Source: Sipunculus nudus (lineage: Eukaryota; Annelida; Sipuncula; Golfingiida; Sipunculidae). From it: a stretch of 64,000 nt of DNA. Where the stretch lies: NCBI GenBank assembly GCA_026874595.1, contig CM049306.1, positions 6,528,019 to 6,592,018 of the forward strand. Direction: 5' to 3'. A program made the translations under genes and the position numbers. Positions 37,801 through 47,382 of the stretch are shown here, piece after piece (position 1 is the stretch's first letter; each line of letters opens with the position of its first letter). Below the pieces are notes generated by a model, which saw only the letters and a program-made list of their open reading frames with translations, was not told the origin of the DNA and made no database searches.

Positions 37801-38105
37801 TCATATATTGATTTTACTAAGATATTATACAAGGTATGGTTTTGGTTTCATTCAAGTTATTAGGCCTATGCTTCATTCCTCCATTGCAGCTTTCTTCCTG
37901 GATCTGATCTGCGAGTTTAAGAAAAGATCAACAAATTTCAGTGGGCGACCAACTGTGGAACAGCCTATAGTCTTTGGTTAACCCAACACAACTCATCTTA
38001 ACTGCCATCTCTTATTCAACACCAGCCAACATACACACCATTTTTTTTTCTAAATTAAGTGACACACTATAAATCCAGTTACAGGTACAGCACCTACCAG
38101 CTCAT
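19709..38105 (-). CDS. BIN3: BIN3, bridging integrator 3 (N-BAR domain), complete, 10 coding exons
   Basis: Coding exons on the complement: 38,105-38,098; 36,193-36,145; 31,998-31,958; 31,215-31,154; 28,005-27,869; 26,387-26,347; 25,983-25,923; 25,704-25,624; 24,918-24,784; 19,858-19,709. They total 765 nt, or 254 residues plus TGA, with every junction in phase and GT-AG. The product aligns end to end with human BIN3 (253 aa): MSWRPFK vs MSWIPFK, AEREFERE vs VERDFERE, TKKCTDVIAAQSKS vs KKSTDADLAMSKS, KFSSIFPSV vs KFSSVFPSL, EDLPRLYEGRIEYIQPSF vs EEMPRFYGSRLDYFQPSF, and RALSI near the C-terminus. Known role: BAR proteins bind and curve membranes as dimers; BIN3 lacks an SH3 domain and is linked to actin organisation and cell division, as is its yeast relative Hob3. 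Start support: TGA in frame at 38,126-38,124. Large introns are packed with transposons. Confidence 0.96.
20160..20762. repeat. Tandem repeat with TGACCTTTGACC boxes (BIN3 intron 9)
   Basis: Diverged units recur, each with a 'gggtcctgtgaccttgacctttgac' type segment, an 'actacccatattggcaggt' type segment and 'ggtttaaaatgcatccacaa'. Boxes of the form TGACCTTTGACC or a close variant lie at about 20,274, 20,527 and 20,714. The array abuts the tail of the next element. Confidence 0.75.
20766..24503 (-). mobile_element. CAGCTGA-ended repeat element with 337-bp tandem units, copy B
   Basis: Reverse orientation relative to copy A. The tail hairpin and GTCCGTC repeat lie at 20,766-20,842; the head CAGCTGAGCGTCATGACC, then CATGGGTCACTTG, lies at about 24,469-24,497. 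At least seven 337-bp units are marked by the GGTGGCGCCACC box or a variant at 21,099, 21,436, 21,772, 22,108, 22,444, 22,785 and 23,122. Two adjacent units (21,370-21,705 and 21,706-22,041) are nearly identical, which suggests recent unit duplication. From 23,140 the sequence changes to a different segment starting with a hairpin. The whole element lies inside BIN3 intron 9. Confidence 0.85.
23140..23900. repeat. GC-hairpin-led segment inside copy B
   Basis: It begins with a perfect fold-back around 23,146-23,171 (ATCCGC-AAAAC/GTTTTGCGGAT), then the palindrome CCGCCGCGGCGG near 23,206. Three diverged sub-units of about 140-290 bp follow, each with a GGTGGC-CCACC box (about 23,459, 23,609, 23,742 and 23,891) and 'tcatatctc-ggaacc-tttgaccg'. 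A related hairpin end occurs in reverse near 55,600. Confidence 0.65.
24530..24632 (+). repeat. Tail fragment of the CAGCTGA-ended family
   Basis: AGCGGTTACGATTTGTGCC, a GGACAGACAGACAACGGAC run, and TTTCAGTCAGCTGAGCTAAA match the tail of copies A and C. No body is attached. Confidence 0.7.
24784..24918 (-). CDS. BIN3: BIN3 coding exon 9
   Basis: 135 nt encoding ARKALHTAREDFSGVDKGLR, then EDLPRLYEGRIEYIQPSFQA and LIRSQ. The acceptor is TTTCAG and the donor GTAAGA. This is the most conserved block, the BAR helix 2-3 turn. Confidence 0.96.
25624..25704 (-). CDS. BIN3: BIN3 coding exon 8
   Basis: 81 nt encoding EYEKCQAKVDKYQGRERTGP, then NIVKLDS. The acceptor is TTTCAG and the donor GTAAGT. It matches human DYRRLQAKVEKYEEKEKTGP. 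Coiled BAR helix 2. Confidence 0.95.
25923..25983 (-). CDS. BIN3: BIN3 coding exon 7
   Basis: 61 nt encoding FSSIFPSVQSSLKKREQSLQ, equal to human FSSVFPSLNMAVKRREQALQ. The acceptor is TTTACAG and the donor GTGAGT. It ends in phase 0. Confidence 0.95.
26347..26387 (-). CDS. BIN3: BIN3 coding exon 6
   Basis: 41 nt encoding NSEAHKALSEPMK(K). The acceptor is CTTTGCAG and the donor GTAAGC. It ends in phase 2. It aligns without gaps to human QEKVNQIQKTVIEPLKK. Confidence 0.93.
26845..27868 (-). repeat. 99-bp tandem array derived from BIN3 exon 5 and its splice donor
   Basis: The core GACTGCCAAGCCT (+ strand) recurs at 26,941, 27,037, 27,133, 27,232, 27,331, 27,430, 27,524, 27,623, 27,719 and 27,818. 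A partial copy lies near 26,849, and the true exon has the core at 27,906. The period is mostly 96-99 bp. Read on the - strand, each unit mirrors exon 5: AGTCAGCTTAGTCAG, GATGAGCTGCACCA, AAGGCTTGGCAGTCA, then GAAGAGCAGTCACATGGG and a donor-like GGTGAGTG. A 1-nt shift and a TAA make most copies non-coding in the exon frame. Because 99 is a multiple of three, another frame stays open over about 150 codons, which explains the 143- and 148-codon ORFs here. Confidence 0.93.
27869..28005 (-). CDS. BIN3: BIN3 coding exon 5
   Basis: 137 nt encoding (A)QSKSEVKMASDLQQSQLSQN... to ...SKLEQQSHVV. The acceptor is GTGATGCAG and the donor GTAAGT. It ends in phase 0. Its last ~90 nt and its donor are the template of the tandem array that follows in intron 5. 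Confidence 0.94.
28312..28500 (+). mobile_element. GGATCC-ended inverted-repeat element (MITE-like), copy 2
   Basis: CAGGGGCAGATCCAG at the left and CTGGATCCACCAC at the right, about 190 bp apart, with the same internal order as the copies at 1.6 and 63.8 kb. It lies in BIN3 intron 4. Confidence 0.75.
28545..28585 (+). repeat. Head terminus of the CAGCTGA-ended family
   Basis: ACAAGGGACCCATGGGTCAC, then GGCGCTCAGCTGA, a near-consensus head. The sequence after it (to about 29,760) is AT-rich and was not matched to another copy. Confidence 0.75.
29566..29690 (+). repeat. Short tandem duplication
   Basis: 'ataagttaaatattagaatt' with 'gttgcaaaagttgcaatcat' occurs twice, about 67 bp apart. Confidence 0.8.
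29766..30755 (+). mobile_element. CAGCTGA-ended family, AT-rich copy (sister of 2.48-8.12 kb element)
   Basis: The head at 29,768 is ACAAGGGACCTATGGGTCAC. The body is the reverse complement of 7,530-8,115 followed by 4,130-4,556, with no interruption. The similarity fades after 'caactaacaaattcctt' (about 30,752) and no tail was found, so this copy is 3'-truncated. The ORFs at 29,806 and 30,173 are repeat sequence. Confidence 0.8.
31154..31215 (-). CDS. BIN3: BIN3 coding exon 4
   Basis: 62 nt encoding LDEATKKVYKDTKKCTDVIA. The acceptor is CCCACAG and the donor GTAAGA. It ends in phase 1. BAR helix 1 region. Confidence 0.93.
31958..31998 (-). CDS. BIN3: BIN3 coding exon 3
   Basis: 41 nt encoding AEREFEREVKKLI(Q), equal to human VERDFEREYGKLQ. 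The acceptor is CTCTGCAG and the donor GTAAGTA. It ends in phase 2. Confidence 0.93.
33343..35960. mobile_element. 2.6-kb TIR element with TACCGTAAAAACTGGTGTAT ends (BIN3 intron 2)
   Basis: The left end is TACCGTAAAAACTGGTGTAT, then AAGTCGAA. The complement of the right end is TACCATAAAAACTGGTGTAT, then AAGACGAA. Two mismatches separate 28-bp ends, and both repeat the ACTTATACACC/TCTTATCCAC motif internally. The terminal TA and TACCGTAAAA text recall the element at 17.0-18.4 kb. The ORF at 34,204-34,530 (108 codons) shows no transposase motif that I recognise. Confidence 0.8.
33472..35543. mobile_element. Possible nested element, CTGGGCT-CGCTAGC ends
   Basis: The left text CTGGGCTCGCGCTAGCCGCT and the complement of the right text CAGGCTGGGCTAGCGCTGGC are imperfect inverse matches sitting just inside the previous element. 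The interior is mixed, with no recognised protein. Confidence 0.4.
36145..36193 (-). CDS. BIN3: BIN3 coding exon 2
   Basis: 49 nt between an ATTGTAG acceptor and a GTAAGT donor. In phase 2 it encodes (W)RPFKSSRKSGTAISRT, a basic N-terminal segment expected to form the membrane-inserting N-BAR helix. Confidence 0.92.
37160..37621 (+). repeat. Dispersed repeat, copy 2 (partner at 1.43-2.30 kb)
   Basis: Uninterrupted copy in BIN3 intron 1 with the same block order as copy 1 and two CCAAT-containing segments (about 37,278 and 37,320). It serves as the empty-site reference for the small element at 1,617-1,805. Confidence 0.8.
38098..38105 (-). CDS. BIN3: BIN3 coding exon 1 (8 coding nt)
   Basis: The coding part is ATGAGCTG, followed by the donor GTAGGT. 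It ends in phase 2 inside the Trp codon of MSW. The ATG has A at -3, and an in-frame TGA lies 7 codons upstream (38,124-38,126), so translation cannot start further out in this exon. The 5' limit of the exon and the transcription start are not visible. Confidence 0.88.
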
Positions 38106-38586
38106 GATGAGATGTCTGATCAATCAGATGATACAGAATTAATTAAACACACAACGTCTCCACGACAGATACATGTCAGCAGGACCTGTACAGACAGAGA
38201 TCACAGAGGTTCATCCCACATCTCATATAAAAAACTATTACAAGTCATGTTCAAAAGAATCAGAACTTTCACTGAAAATTGTATCTCACATTTTTATGCA
38301 ACATTTAAACATATATTATAAATATATTAAAAAGAAATATTTCAAAATAAAAACAGTGATATAAAGTCGACAAAATGAAACTTAGTTTTATACTGACATT
38401 ATTTCTTTGGAAGTTTTACAATCTCCAATAATCCACCCATAACTTCAATCTGATTTATTATACACAAAAAAATACTATATTTCAATATTTATATGGTATT
38501 TATAACTAAGTATTATATATTTAAAAAATACAACTGTCAATAAATGAATAATACAAAAATGTAGCAGTCATCATGCAGTTACAAAG

Positions 38587-39152
38587 CCTGATTTAATCGG
38601 ACTCAATATTATTAGGCCCTGCCATATATTGAGTCCGATAGCTATAGAGTGAGAGTTTCTACAATATAAGCGTCAGACTACACACCACCCAATGCCTTTG
38701 TAACCATTGTCAGCAGGTTTTTATTACCCCGTGCCAGTGCGTCACTGTTCAGAGCTGGGCCCGTTAGACAAAATGTAACAACCTTCTAGCTGTCAATCAC
38801 CGAGTCTGTGAGGCTATCAGTGAGGTCATCAAGTGTGCATGTTCGACTGTTCTTCACTGTCCCTACTAAACTCACACACGTCTCTGGTAAAAAGCTCAGT
38901 AAATGTGTAAAAATTATGATCGAGGTTTAATTTTACTTGCTATCCAAACCATGAAACACATACTTATTGGTGTTAAAATGTTATATAATGCTGTGTCTTG
39001 TTGATTAGCAGTAAACAGGCTGTCAAGGAAGATGCAACGGAGCTCTTGCATCTTCCGTGGCTTATAAGTTATATTATAGAAACTCTTATTGTATGCCTAT
39101 CAGACTCAATATATGGCAGAGATATTCAGTTCGATTTAATCGGGCTAGCAGT
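38587..39152. mobile_element. 0.57-kb inverted-repeat element just upstream of BIN3 exon 1
   Basis: The left text GATTTAATCGGACTCAATAT, TGCCATATATTGAGTCCGAT and AGAGTTTCTA-AATATAA is matched in inverse order near 39,060-39,150 (TATAGAAACTCTTATTGTAT, AGACTCAATATATGGCAGAG, TTCGATTTAATCGGG). This gives an imperfect terminal repeat of about 80 bp. The interior is GC-richer and non-coding. Confidence 0.75.
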
Positions 39153-39165
39153 TATATATATGCTA

Positions 39166-39750
39166 TAGTCCGTCCCAGTACCCGTGTCCGCATGTTTTTC
39201 CGGAATAATTTTTTATACAAGTAAAGCAGTGTAAACCTTTCTTGTCCAAAGGTTGCAGGAGCTATTCCGCCGACTACCTGCGTAAAAAGTAATACCTTAC
39301 CTTGCCTTGATTTTATATGGGACAAATAATCCAAAATATGACAAAACAAGCTACAGTGTTTACGACTTATTCCTTACCTGAGAACTGATAATAAACAAGC
39401 CAGTCAAACTTATGACGTCAGTCAATTGATGGTGACGTGCGACCGATCACTGTGACGTCTTTGTGACGTCACTGTTGTCTAACAAACACCAAACGCAGCC
39501 ATAGACATGGAAAGTGTAACATGGAGGAATGTACTGTCTAGCAGTGCTGGGAAGACGCCATTCACGGTATTTCAGCAAAAATAACACAAAAGAGTCGCAA
39601 AGCAAATACGTTTTTCATGATATATAACAACTTTACACAAAATCGGCGGAATATCTGTATATCTGCTTCAGGCCAAAGGGCATTTTTAAAGAATATTTTA
39701 AAAATAATTATCGCGAAAAAACATGCGGACACGGGTACTGGGACGGACTA
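39166..39750. mobile_element. 585-bp MITE with 34-bp perfect terminal inverted repeats
   Basis: The left end begins TAGTCCGTCCCAGTACCCGT and the match with the complement of the right end is perfect for 34 bp (39,166-39,199 vs 39,717-39,750). It is flanked by TA on both sides, which fits a TA target duplication. Internal TGACGTCA-like motifs (TGACGTC) occur four times between 39,413 and 39,470. No ORF of note. Confidence 0.9.
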
Positions 39751-39752
39751 TA

Positions 39753-42650
39753 TTAAAAGTAGACCAATGAGGTGTCAGGTGAAGTGATATGATATAACTG
39801 AATAATTCTAATACATCTTTAGCTTTGTTCATGAATGAATGTGCCGATAAAAATAAGTTGATTTTCATTGCTATTAATTTTCTTTTTTAATTTTAGTAAC
39901 TTTACTGTCAACACTTGGGGAAACGCCTTCTTCCTCTTCAAAGCGCAGGGTCCTGGCCGACGTTCAGTTCTTGCTCAGTCTCAGCATGCTCTGGTCACGA
40001 GTACTGCACATCTGGTGCAGCTTTTGCAATCTTTTATACCCGGGTAGCACAAAGTAGGTGAATACTCGCGTACATATGTTGACGGTCAGTTGTTTGCACC
40101 ATCAGCGACAAAATTTTGACAACAGACACCGATGACGCAGATTCACTACGTTCTGTCCATAATGTGGTCTATATAGATATAGCAAACACAGTACACTGGC
40201 CCGAACATAGTGAAAGATATTTTAATGTCAAAATCATGGGTAACCGAGAGCCCCGTAATGACAAAGTTGTCGCCCGGAAGTTTTCACTCCTGCAAGTTAA
40301 CCCGGCTGCAAGTTCACCTTCCTGATAGCCCATAAGAATGAACTCCTCAATTGCTTTTTTTTCAGTGACTGGCGCATTGTGGAGTCCATAGATTGCACCT
40401 GCAGTTAACTGTGATTATAACGCTCCATACACAACTGTGAGATTTAACATATATCCATTGATTAATGTTCAGTACATCAATGTGTACTGTATATTTGACC
40501 ACTAGAAAACATTACTGTCCTCTTCTTAGCCCTATTTTGCACCAAGGCAGTTAAAATATGAACATTATAGTACACAGGCCTAAAGCCTTATACAGGACTG
40601 CCACCAAATGCAAGATGTCTACCGGGGCTGTAAATGCTTCAATTCTCTCTGGACAAATACTATCAGTTGTTGATGTTACTGGTGCTTCATGCTTTCCAGA
40701 ATGGTTATTTTTTTATTACAGTCCTTTCGGCATACAACATTATGTGAACATTGGTTTGCTAGAACCATAGGAAATATTTTTATTTAATTTTCTTTCTAAG
40801 AGTAACAGATCGTATCGTGCTATAACCCCAGTTAGCCCTTGGTAGGCCGGCGACGCAACAGAAACCTGACACCTGTTGCGTCGACGTCGGCGGCTACCTT
40901 CCTGAAAAAATTCATTCAAGCACGTTCGCGGTTTTAAATGTTTTTATCCCGTCGTGCTATATCAGTATTATCTCTAAGCAGTATTTTATTACCAAGAAAA
41001 TAAAGCTAGGAAATAGATGAGAACAAATTTGGTCATTGGCCCTTTTCCCTGAGGGGTGGGGTAGGCCTACATGGTAGATATGACTTTTGCACCACAGAAG
41101 TTATTAATCGCCGTTATCAGCATGTTTTCGGTTTGATTGGAAGGAGATAGCCTAAAAGAAAGGCAATATGACGAAAATACTGGTTTCTCTTATGTTGTCA
41201 ACAAAATAAGGACCAATCTTTTAATTTGAAATTGTGCTCATATTACACCGATGTTTGGGAAATATGAGCATATGTGCTCATATTGCCCTAAAATGTTAAA
41301 TATTCAGTTTACACTGTTGTTTTAGTTTTAAACAGACTACTATAATGTACTTTTGTTTCATAAAATTACAAATAATTGAATATATATGATGGTATACTTT
41401 ATCTTTATAAATATTTAATGTAAAAACTTAAGGTCACCTGCATGTACATGACAATTTAGTTGAAAGTTCCACTATCCATGGGTGTATGCAAGGGGGGGTC
41501 GTACGACCCCCCCCCCCCCCCCCAAAAAAAAAGAAAAAAATTCAAAAGGTCCACAATTTTTCCAGAGACATTTTTTTTAAGGGCCTTTTCACAATGACAT
41601 AAATGAAAAAGCATTGATCAGGTACCAGCAATGAATTCAAAGACGTTGCATATATTGCATGACGTAGGCCTAAATCTATCCCAAGTCCAGCAATTCTGAA
41701 ACTGAGCCATCCACTTAAGGCTGGTGGCACTCATTTTGAAAACAGGGGCGTGTAAAGAGGGGGGCGCCAGTTTAGGCGGCCGCAACAGGCGCTCCCCTAC
41801 CCCCCTTAAATCGGTTCAACAAATTTTTAGGGGCACCCAATTTCGTGAATTGTCAGGGCGTGCCTAAACCTTTTGCAAAATATATTTTAAGCTCATCAAG
41901 TTGTATTTGTAAGGCGCAGGCCCTAGTTAAAACTTTTACAATTAAGTAATATTATAGGATGACACCCTCTAGTAGCTATGTTGGACAAACAAAAGCCTAA
42001 TTGGAAGTTGCTGCTCACGCAAAGGTCATGTCGTGTTATGCATGGGGCACGACACCCCTGATGGTATGACATTAGATACCGGTTCTGTGATTAGTTCAGG
42101 TAACGTCAGTGTGTGGGTTTCGAATTTCGCCTTGGTTTATCTAACTTAAGTCACATTCAGAACGTCAACATATCTCCAGAAAACTGAATAAAATATATCC
42201 TTTCTATACTCAAACATCACTGATTTTAAATTAATCTTAATAATTTGATCGAATAAACACATCACCCCGCGCCCCCCCCCCCCCCTTCGGATTCGGACCT
42301 GACCCATCGTCGATGATTCTCACCCTCTGAGGCAAAGTAGTTCTTACTCGTTGCATAGGAAAAACAAGGAGAAACTGAGGCTTTGCATTTTGAACAACAA
42401 CATTGGACCTGCGACCTAGGTTAGCTTGCTTTTACCTTCTTGATCAAACGTTTAAGCAAATTTTCATGCACAACTGTTGAACACAATACAGAGCAGCATG
42501 AGAACAGCCTGGGTAAACTATTGGTCACACGTAGGCTAGCGTACCCAGTTTTTGCGCCTGTGTACAGCCTGTATCTATGTTTTGATTGAGAAAATGGTAT
42601 ATCCAAAAGCAAAATGTTAGACTTCTTTACACAATCTCTGAGAGGGGAAG
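39753..42650. other. Unannotated stretch with hairpin and homopolymer runs
   Basis: No gene recognised. It contains a GC-rich fold-back (40,841-40,898), AATATGAGCATATGTGCTCA-type palindromes (41,229-41,283), a 20-C run with poly-A (41,505-41,535) and another C-run (42,271-42,286). The ORFs at 40,116 and 40,558 lack splice context or similarity. Confidence 0.5.
40841..40898. repeat. GC-rich fold-back
   Basis: Arms GGTAGGCCGGCGACGCAACA and CTGTTGCGTCGACGTCGGCG, then GCTACC, are inverse apart from a 5-bp insertion. The loop is about 11 nt. It is probably the remains of an inverted-repeat element. Confidence 0.75.
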
Positions 42651-42689
42651 TTTTATACCTGGTTTAATATTCTGTGACCTTTGGGACGA

Positions 42690-43368
42690 AAACATGATTT
42701 GAGCGCCCTGAATGTCATATGAGCAGAAACCGTATCCGTTAGGTTTAGAATCTTCAAACGCTACACAGGGAATTTCTAGGCAAATCTGCTTGGAAACATG
42801 AAATTAGGTCGTGGTGATCTATATTCAGCGACCTACAGGCTAAAGACATGCATTATTTAGAACACCAAGACAGGACACCGATTGTATCCGTTGGGCCTAG
42901 AATCTACTAATGTAATATTAACGGAGGTCCTGGGTAAATGTCCGTGGAAACATCCACGGGGAATCGACTACCTATATTCTGTGAGATAGACAAAAGACAT
43001 GATTTGAGCATTTTGGTACAAATGTTAGCGGTTAGACCTAGAAACTTCTGTTTTAATTAAGATCCAGGGAGAGCCCTGTAAAATCTTCTTTGAAATTAAC
43101 CCTAAATAAGGTCACTGTGACCCATATTCTGTGAGCATATAACACCCTAAAAGCTAGATAAGTGCAAATCGTAGCAATCTACACGGCTCTTAGCATCAAG
43201 GGAGTTCTTGGTAAAATCTTGGAAACCCTAAATAAGGTCACTGTATCATATTTTCTAAGCCCTATGGGTAAAACGCCTGATTCCATTAATATAATAATAA
43301 TTATTACATGCATCGCCTGTTTGTCTAATTCAGCTGAGCGTGATGGCCCATGTGCCAGTTGTTTATTA
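42690..43368 (-). repeat. CAGCTGA-ended family relative with ~125-bp units
   Basis: Diverged units of about 115-165 bp carry 'ccgta-ccgttaggtttagaa', 'cagggaa--tc', 'ggaaac-tgaaattaggtc' and 'gtgacctatattctg'. The right end, 43,330-43,365, is the head terminus in reverse (TCAGCTGAGCGTGATGGCCC, then ATGTGCCAGTTG). Confidence 0.7.
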
Positions 43369-43369
43369 T

Positions 43370-45050
43370 CGGTTTTGATACAATATGCGTGGAAATGTGC
43401 ATGCTTTTAACGACAAATACAAAATTCGATTCAATTCAATGTATGGTGCATGTAATCTACACAAAAGTAATCTTTTTTCAATACATTTAAGATTTCTTTT
43501 TAAGAAATCTAAGCAAGAAAACAAATTAGCTACATAGTCCTCATTTGCCACAAAAAAAAACACTAGAAACTGGAGCGGCGAATCAGTTGAACATCAGTTG
43601 AATTTTTGGCGCACTTCCTGTTCGAGGCAAAGTCTACAGCCTAACCAGCTCTGGTAAGAGTGGTTATTGCAAGACATTGCATATTACTTATACGCAGTTT
43701 TATACAAGTTGGTCATCGCTGATGTCTCCCCCGTTATGACATCGACTTGACATGGAGTAACATCAGCTTGGACACATCCGGGAATATCGGGGTGACATCT
43801 GGATAATTTTTTAACATTTTCAAAAATGTTTAGTGTTGGGGTCACTCCGGAACATATCGGGGCTACATGTAAAAAAGATATTATCCTTCCAAAGAATAAC
43901 TTGACAACACATTAATGTGTCATCAACAAAATCTGCGGGTAGTTGGCAAACAGTTGTCCCTGCTAACTTAAGTCCAATAAAATATTATTGTGCATATACG
44001 ATCGAAGTGATATGAAAGTTTAAACCTATACGCGTATACTAGTATTACATGTTTATAATGTTAATCTTTGAGCTACGAGCAACAAAAGATGTTATTATTT
44101 TTTAATCTTTCGCCTTTCGACTTTTTAACCTATATAGGGGTGGCAACATGGATAACATTTATATAAAATGCCAATTGGGCTACATGCAAAATTTTTATGA
44201 GAAAATAAGTAATATATTAGGCATGTATCGATGTAATTAACAGGGTTTCCAGCAGCTTACTCTTACAAAATTGACTGAGTTTTGCCTGACTATTCCCTGA
44301 CCTTTAGTTGGTTTTCAAGTATAAATCATCACAAAACATTTTAATTTGGTTTCAAAACGTCATTTTACAGTCAAAGTTTCAATGGAAAAATGTATGGAAC
44401 ATCAGAATCATACATCATATCCTGCATTCTTTATATTACTGCTCATGAACAGAATCAGTCCATCATTAATTGTTGGTGTTATATGTTAAGTATGTATGCT
44501 CTGCATCATCAAACTTAGATTTTTGTACAAAAATTTGAAGAAAACAAGACTAAATCCTTCAAACTTACCATATTTTTATCAGGGATGCCAAACTCTTTCA
44601 ACATGATAACAAAATTCGAACGCCACAGCCATTTAAGATTCTTAGACCTATCCCTTAATACCCAAAATATCAAATAATTCCCTGACATTTCCCTGACTTA
44701 TAATTTTTACCCAGACCGCTGGCAACCTTGGTTAACATTGAGCTTAAACTTATCCAAAGATAATGCATTTTTTTAACGCATTCACCTTGGCAGGGGCTTC
44801 CCACTTTCTGGTACTTCTCGCATTTACATGTAACTCCCCCTCCCCACTTTGGCTAACATTTTGCGAACGCCCTTGGAAAAGGTCCAAAATATTATGATCA
44901 CGACCCACACAGAAAAAATCCTGGATACACCCCTGCTATCATAAAGTCAAAAATAGCATTTGAATATATTCTGCAAGCCATCTGGCCCTTTTCCTGTGTG
45001 TGCATATACAGAACAAACAACTTTGGAATATTTAGGCCTATATCCTGCGG
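43370..45050. other. Unannotated stretch
   Basis: No exon, RNA gene or structured repeat that I could support. Confidence 0.4.
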
Positions 45051-45084
45051 AATATTATTTTACTATTGGCCATGAAAGTATCAT

Positions 45085-45592
45085 GTCTTTGTCCGCTACA
45101 GGATACCATTACCATAGATCAGAGTTTCTGCTGTCAGAGTATGCCTCTGTGACCATCGGGTACCATGACCATAGATCAGTCTCTCCTCTCAGAGATTGCC
45201 TCTGTGACCATCGAGTGCCTTGACCTTAGATCAGTTTCTGCTGTCAGAGTATGCCTCTGTGACCACCGGGTACCATGACCATTGATCAGTTTCTGCTGGC
45301 AGAGTATGCCTCTGTGACCATCGGGTACCATGACCATAGATCAGTTTCTGCTGTCAGAGTATGCCTCTGTGACCATCGGGTATACCATATGACCATAGAT
45401 CTTTTTCTGCAGTCAGAGTATGCCTCTGTGACCACCGGGTAGCGTGGCCATAATTAGAGTTACTGCTGGCAGAGTATGCCTCTGTGACCATCGGGTACCA
45501 TGACCATAGATCAGTTTCTGTTGTCAGGGTATGCCTCTGTGACCACCGGGTAGCATGGCCATAGATTAGAGTTTCTGCTGGCAGAGTATGCA
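45085..45592 (+). repeat. 55-bp minisatellite ending in a TA run
   Basis: The box ATGCCTCTGTGACCA recurs at 45,141, 45,196, 45,251, 45,306, 45,361, 45,420, 45,476 and 45,531, with a partial at 45,588. Each unit includes a TACCATGACCATAGATCAGT-like text and TTTCTGCTG-CAGAGT. The ORFs across it are periodic by-products. Confidence 0.95.
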
Positions 45593-45595
45593 ATA

Positions 45596-45656
<61 letters not shown>
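45592..45656. repeat. (TA)n microsatellite
   Basis: Nearly uninterrupted alternating A/T directly after the last 55-bp unit. Confidence 0.95.
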
Positions 45657-45659
<3 letters not shown>

Positions 45660-45924
45660 GCAGTCTACATCCCCCCCCCACCCACCAAAAAAAGGGACAT
45701 GTTATGTACCTATGTATTTCTCTAGCTACTTTTCATAAAGATGAAAGTATACATGCATTATCGGAGGAGAACCTTTCCATAGGTAGAGTTCTAAGTTGGT
45801 TCAGTGCATTTCAGACTTCTGCTATACCGGTACTTTATGGAATGATACGACAATATACCAATATTTATAATATGCTGGTGTATTTTAAAGGATCTGATCG
45901 AGGTTCCATTCGAGACTTATCTTG

Positions 45925-46522
45925 ATTGACGACCTGTGTGTAAATACCCGTAATCCGTAACCGTTAAACCTAGAAACTTCTAACTGTACATCCAGGGAAG
46001 TCCTATAGGCAAATCTCCTTGGGAAATTGAAATTAGGTCATGGTGACCTATGTTTTTTCGAATTATGCATGGGCCGAAAACATGATTCTGAGCACCATGA
46101 AAGTCAGATCGGTACCAATTGTGTCGGTGAGCCCTTGCATTTTAAAACGTAACATCAAGGGAAGTCTTGGGCAGGTCTCTATAGAAACCTGAACTTAGGT
46201 CATGTTGACCTACATTCTGCGAGCTACTAAAAATGATTTTAAGCACCAGACAGTCCGGCAAAGCACATTACTTAACCGTTTACCTATAATTTTCAAACTT
46301 GACATCCAGGGAGGTCGTATTAAATTCTTCAATTAAACCCTTAATTAGGTCACTGTATAACCTATTTTCCAAGGACGATGGGGAAAAAGTATGATTCTGA
46401 GTACTGGGATTCATTCTACCCATATGTTCAAATCATTTTAACCAGATCATAACATCAATAATTAATGCAGGCGTCGAACGTCAATTCAACTGAACGTCAT
46501 AACTCATGGGCCACTTGTTTTG
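45925..46522 (-). repeat. CAGCTGA-ended family relative with ~125-bp units, second copy
   Basis: Same unit text as 42.69-43.37 kb ('aaccgttaaacctagaaactt', 'ccagggaagtcct', 'gaaattaggtcatggtgacct'). It ends with a degenerate head terminus in reverse (CAACTGAACGTCATAACTCA, then TGGGCCACTTGTTTT). Confidence 0.75.
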
Positions 46523-46740
46523 ACATAAAATTTAACCTACGTCTGTTCTAGACACAGTTATACTGTTTGATCTGGTCAAAAACAATCCCTCGTTAAAGTA
46601 CCCGTGACATAAACTTTATTTCCACCGCCCCTTGTAAACATATTTCATACCTTCCACAGTCACTAACTTAATCTAACTGGATGTGATTTTATTAAACCAT
46701 TTATCAAGTGACATGAAATGGACGGAACTGTGCACTCAAA

Positions 46741-46848
<108 letters not shown>

Positions 46849-46975
46849 CTGCGTATCGGTTCGCCTCATCCGGTACAATGCGTATTGCGATACAGTTAAT
46901 TCGATACCGATACGTATTGACGATACGCTTCATTTCTTTTTGTATATAATTTCTTTATAAAAGCTCCGTTTCATG

Positions 46976-46976
<1 letters not shown>

Positions 46977-47059
<83 letters not shown>

Positions 47060-47060
47060 T
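46977..47060. repeat. (TA)n microsatellite
   Basis: TA run with two AT-phase breaks near 47,028 and 47,040. Confidence 0.97.
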
Positions 47061-47334
47061 TGTTTTCATTTAAATATACCGCATATTCCGTATGGTCTGC
47101 ACCCAAGTTGAGCAGCTTAAGCTTAATATTAAATAAATAAACAGACCAGTTGATTTTAATTATAAAAATCTGATTAAAACTACCAAAATCTCGATCTTCT
47201 TTGAGCCCTTTGCACCCTCCCCCTCCCCCCTGCACAAACAGTTTATTTCATTCGATGGGAAATATCATAGGCTGTATTTTTTTGCGTCATGTAATTACAC
47301 AGTTTTGTATATTTCTGTGAATATGAATCCATCA

Positions 47335-47382
47335 TTGAGAGAGAGAGAGAGAGGGAGAGAGAGAGAGAAAGAGAGAGATATT
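47335..47382. repeat. (GA)n microsatellite
   Basis: GAGAGAGA with three single-base interruptions. Confidence 0.95.

Noticed and set aside
45354-45593. 79-codon ORF with repeated HATRWSQRH-like motif
   Set aside because: Periodic translation of the 55-bp minisatellite.
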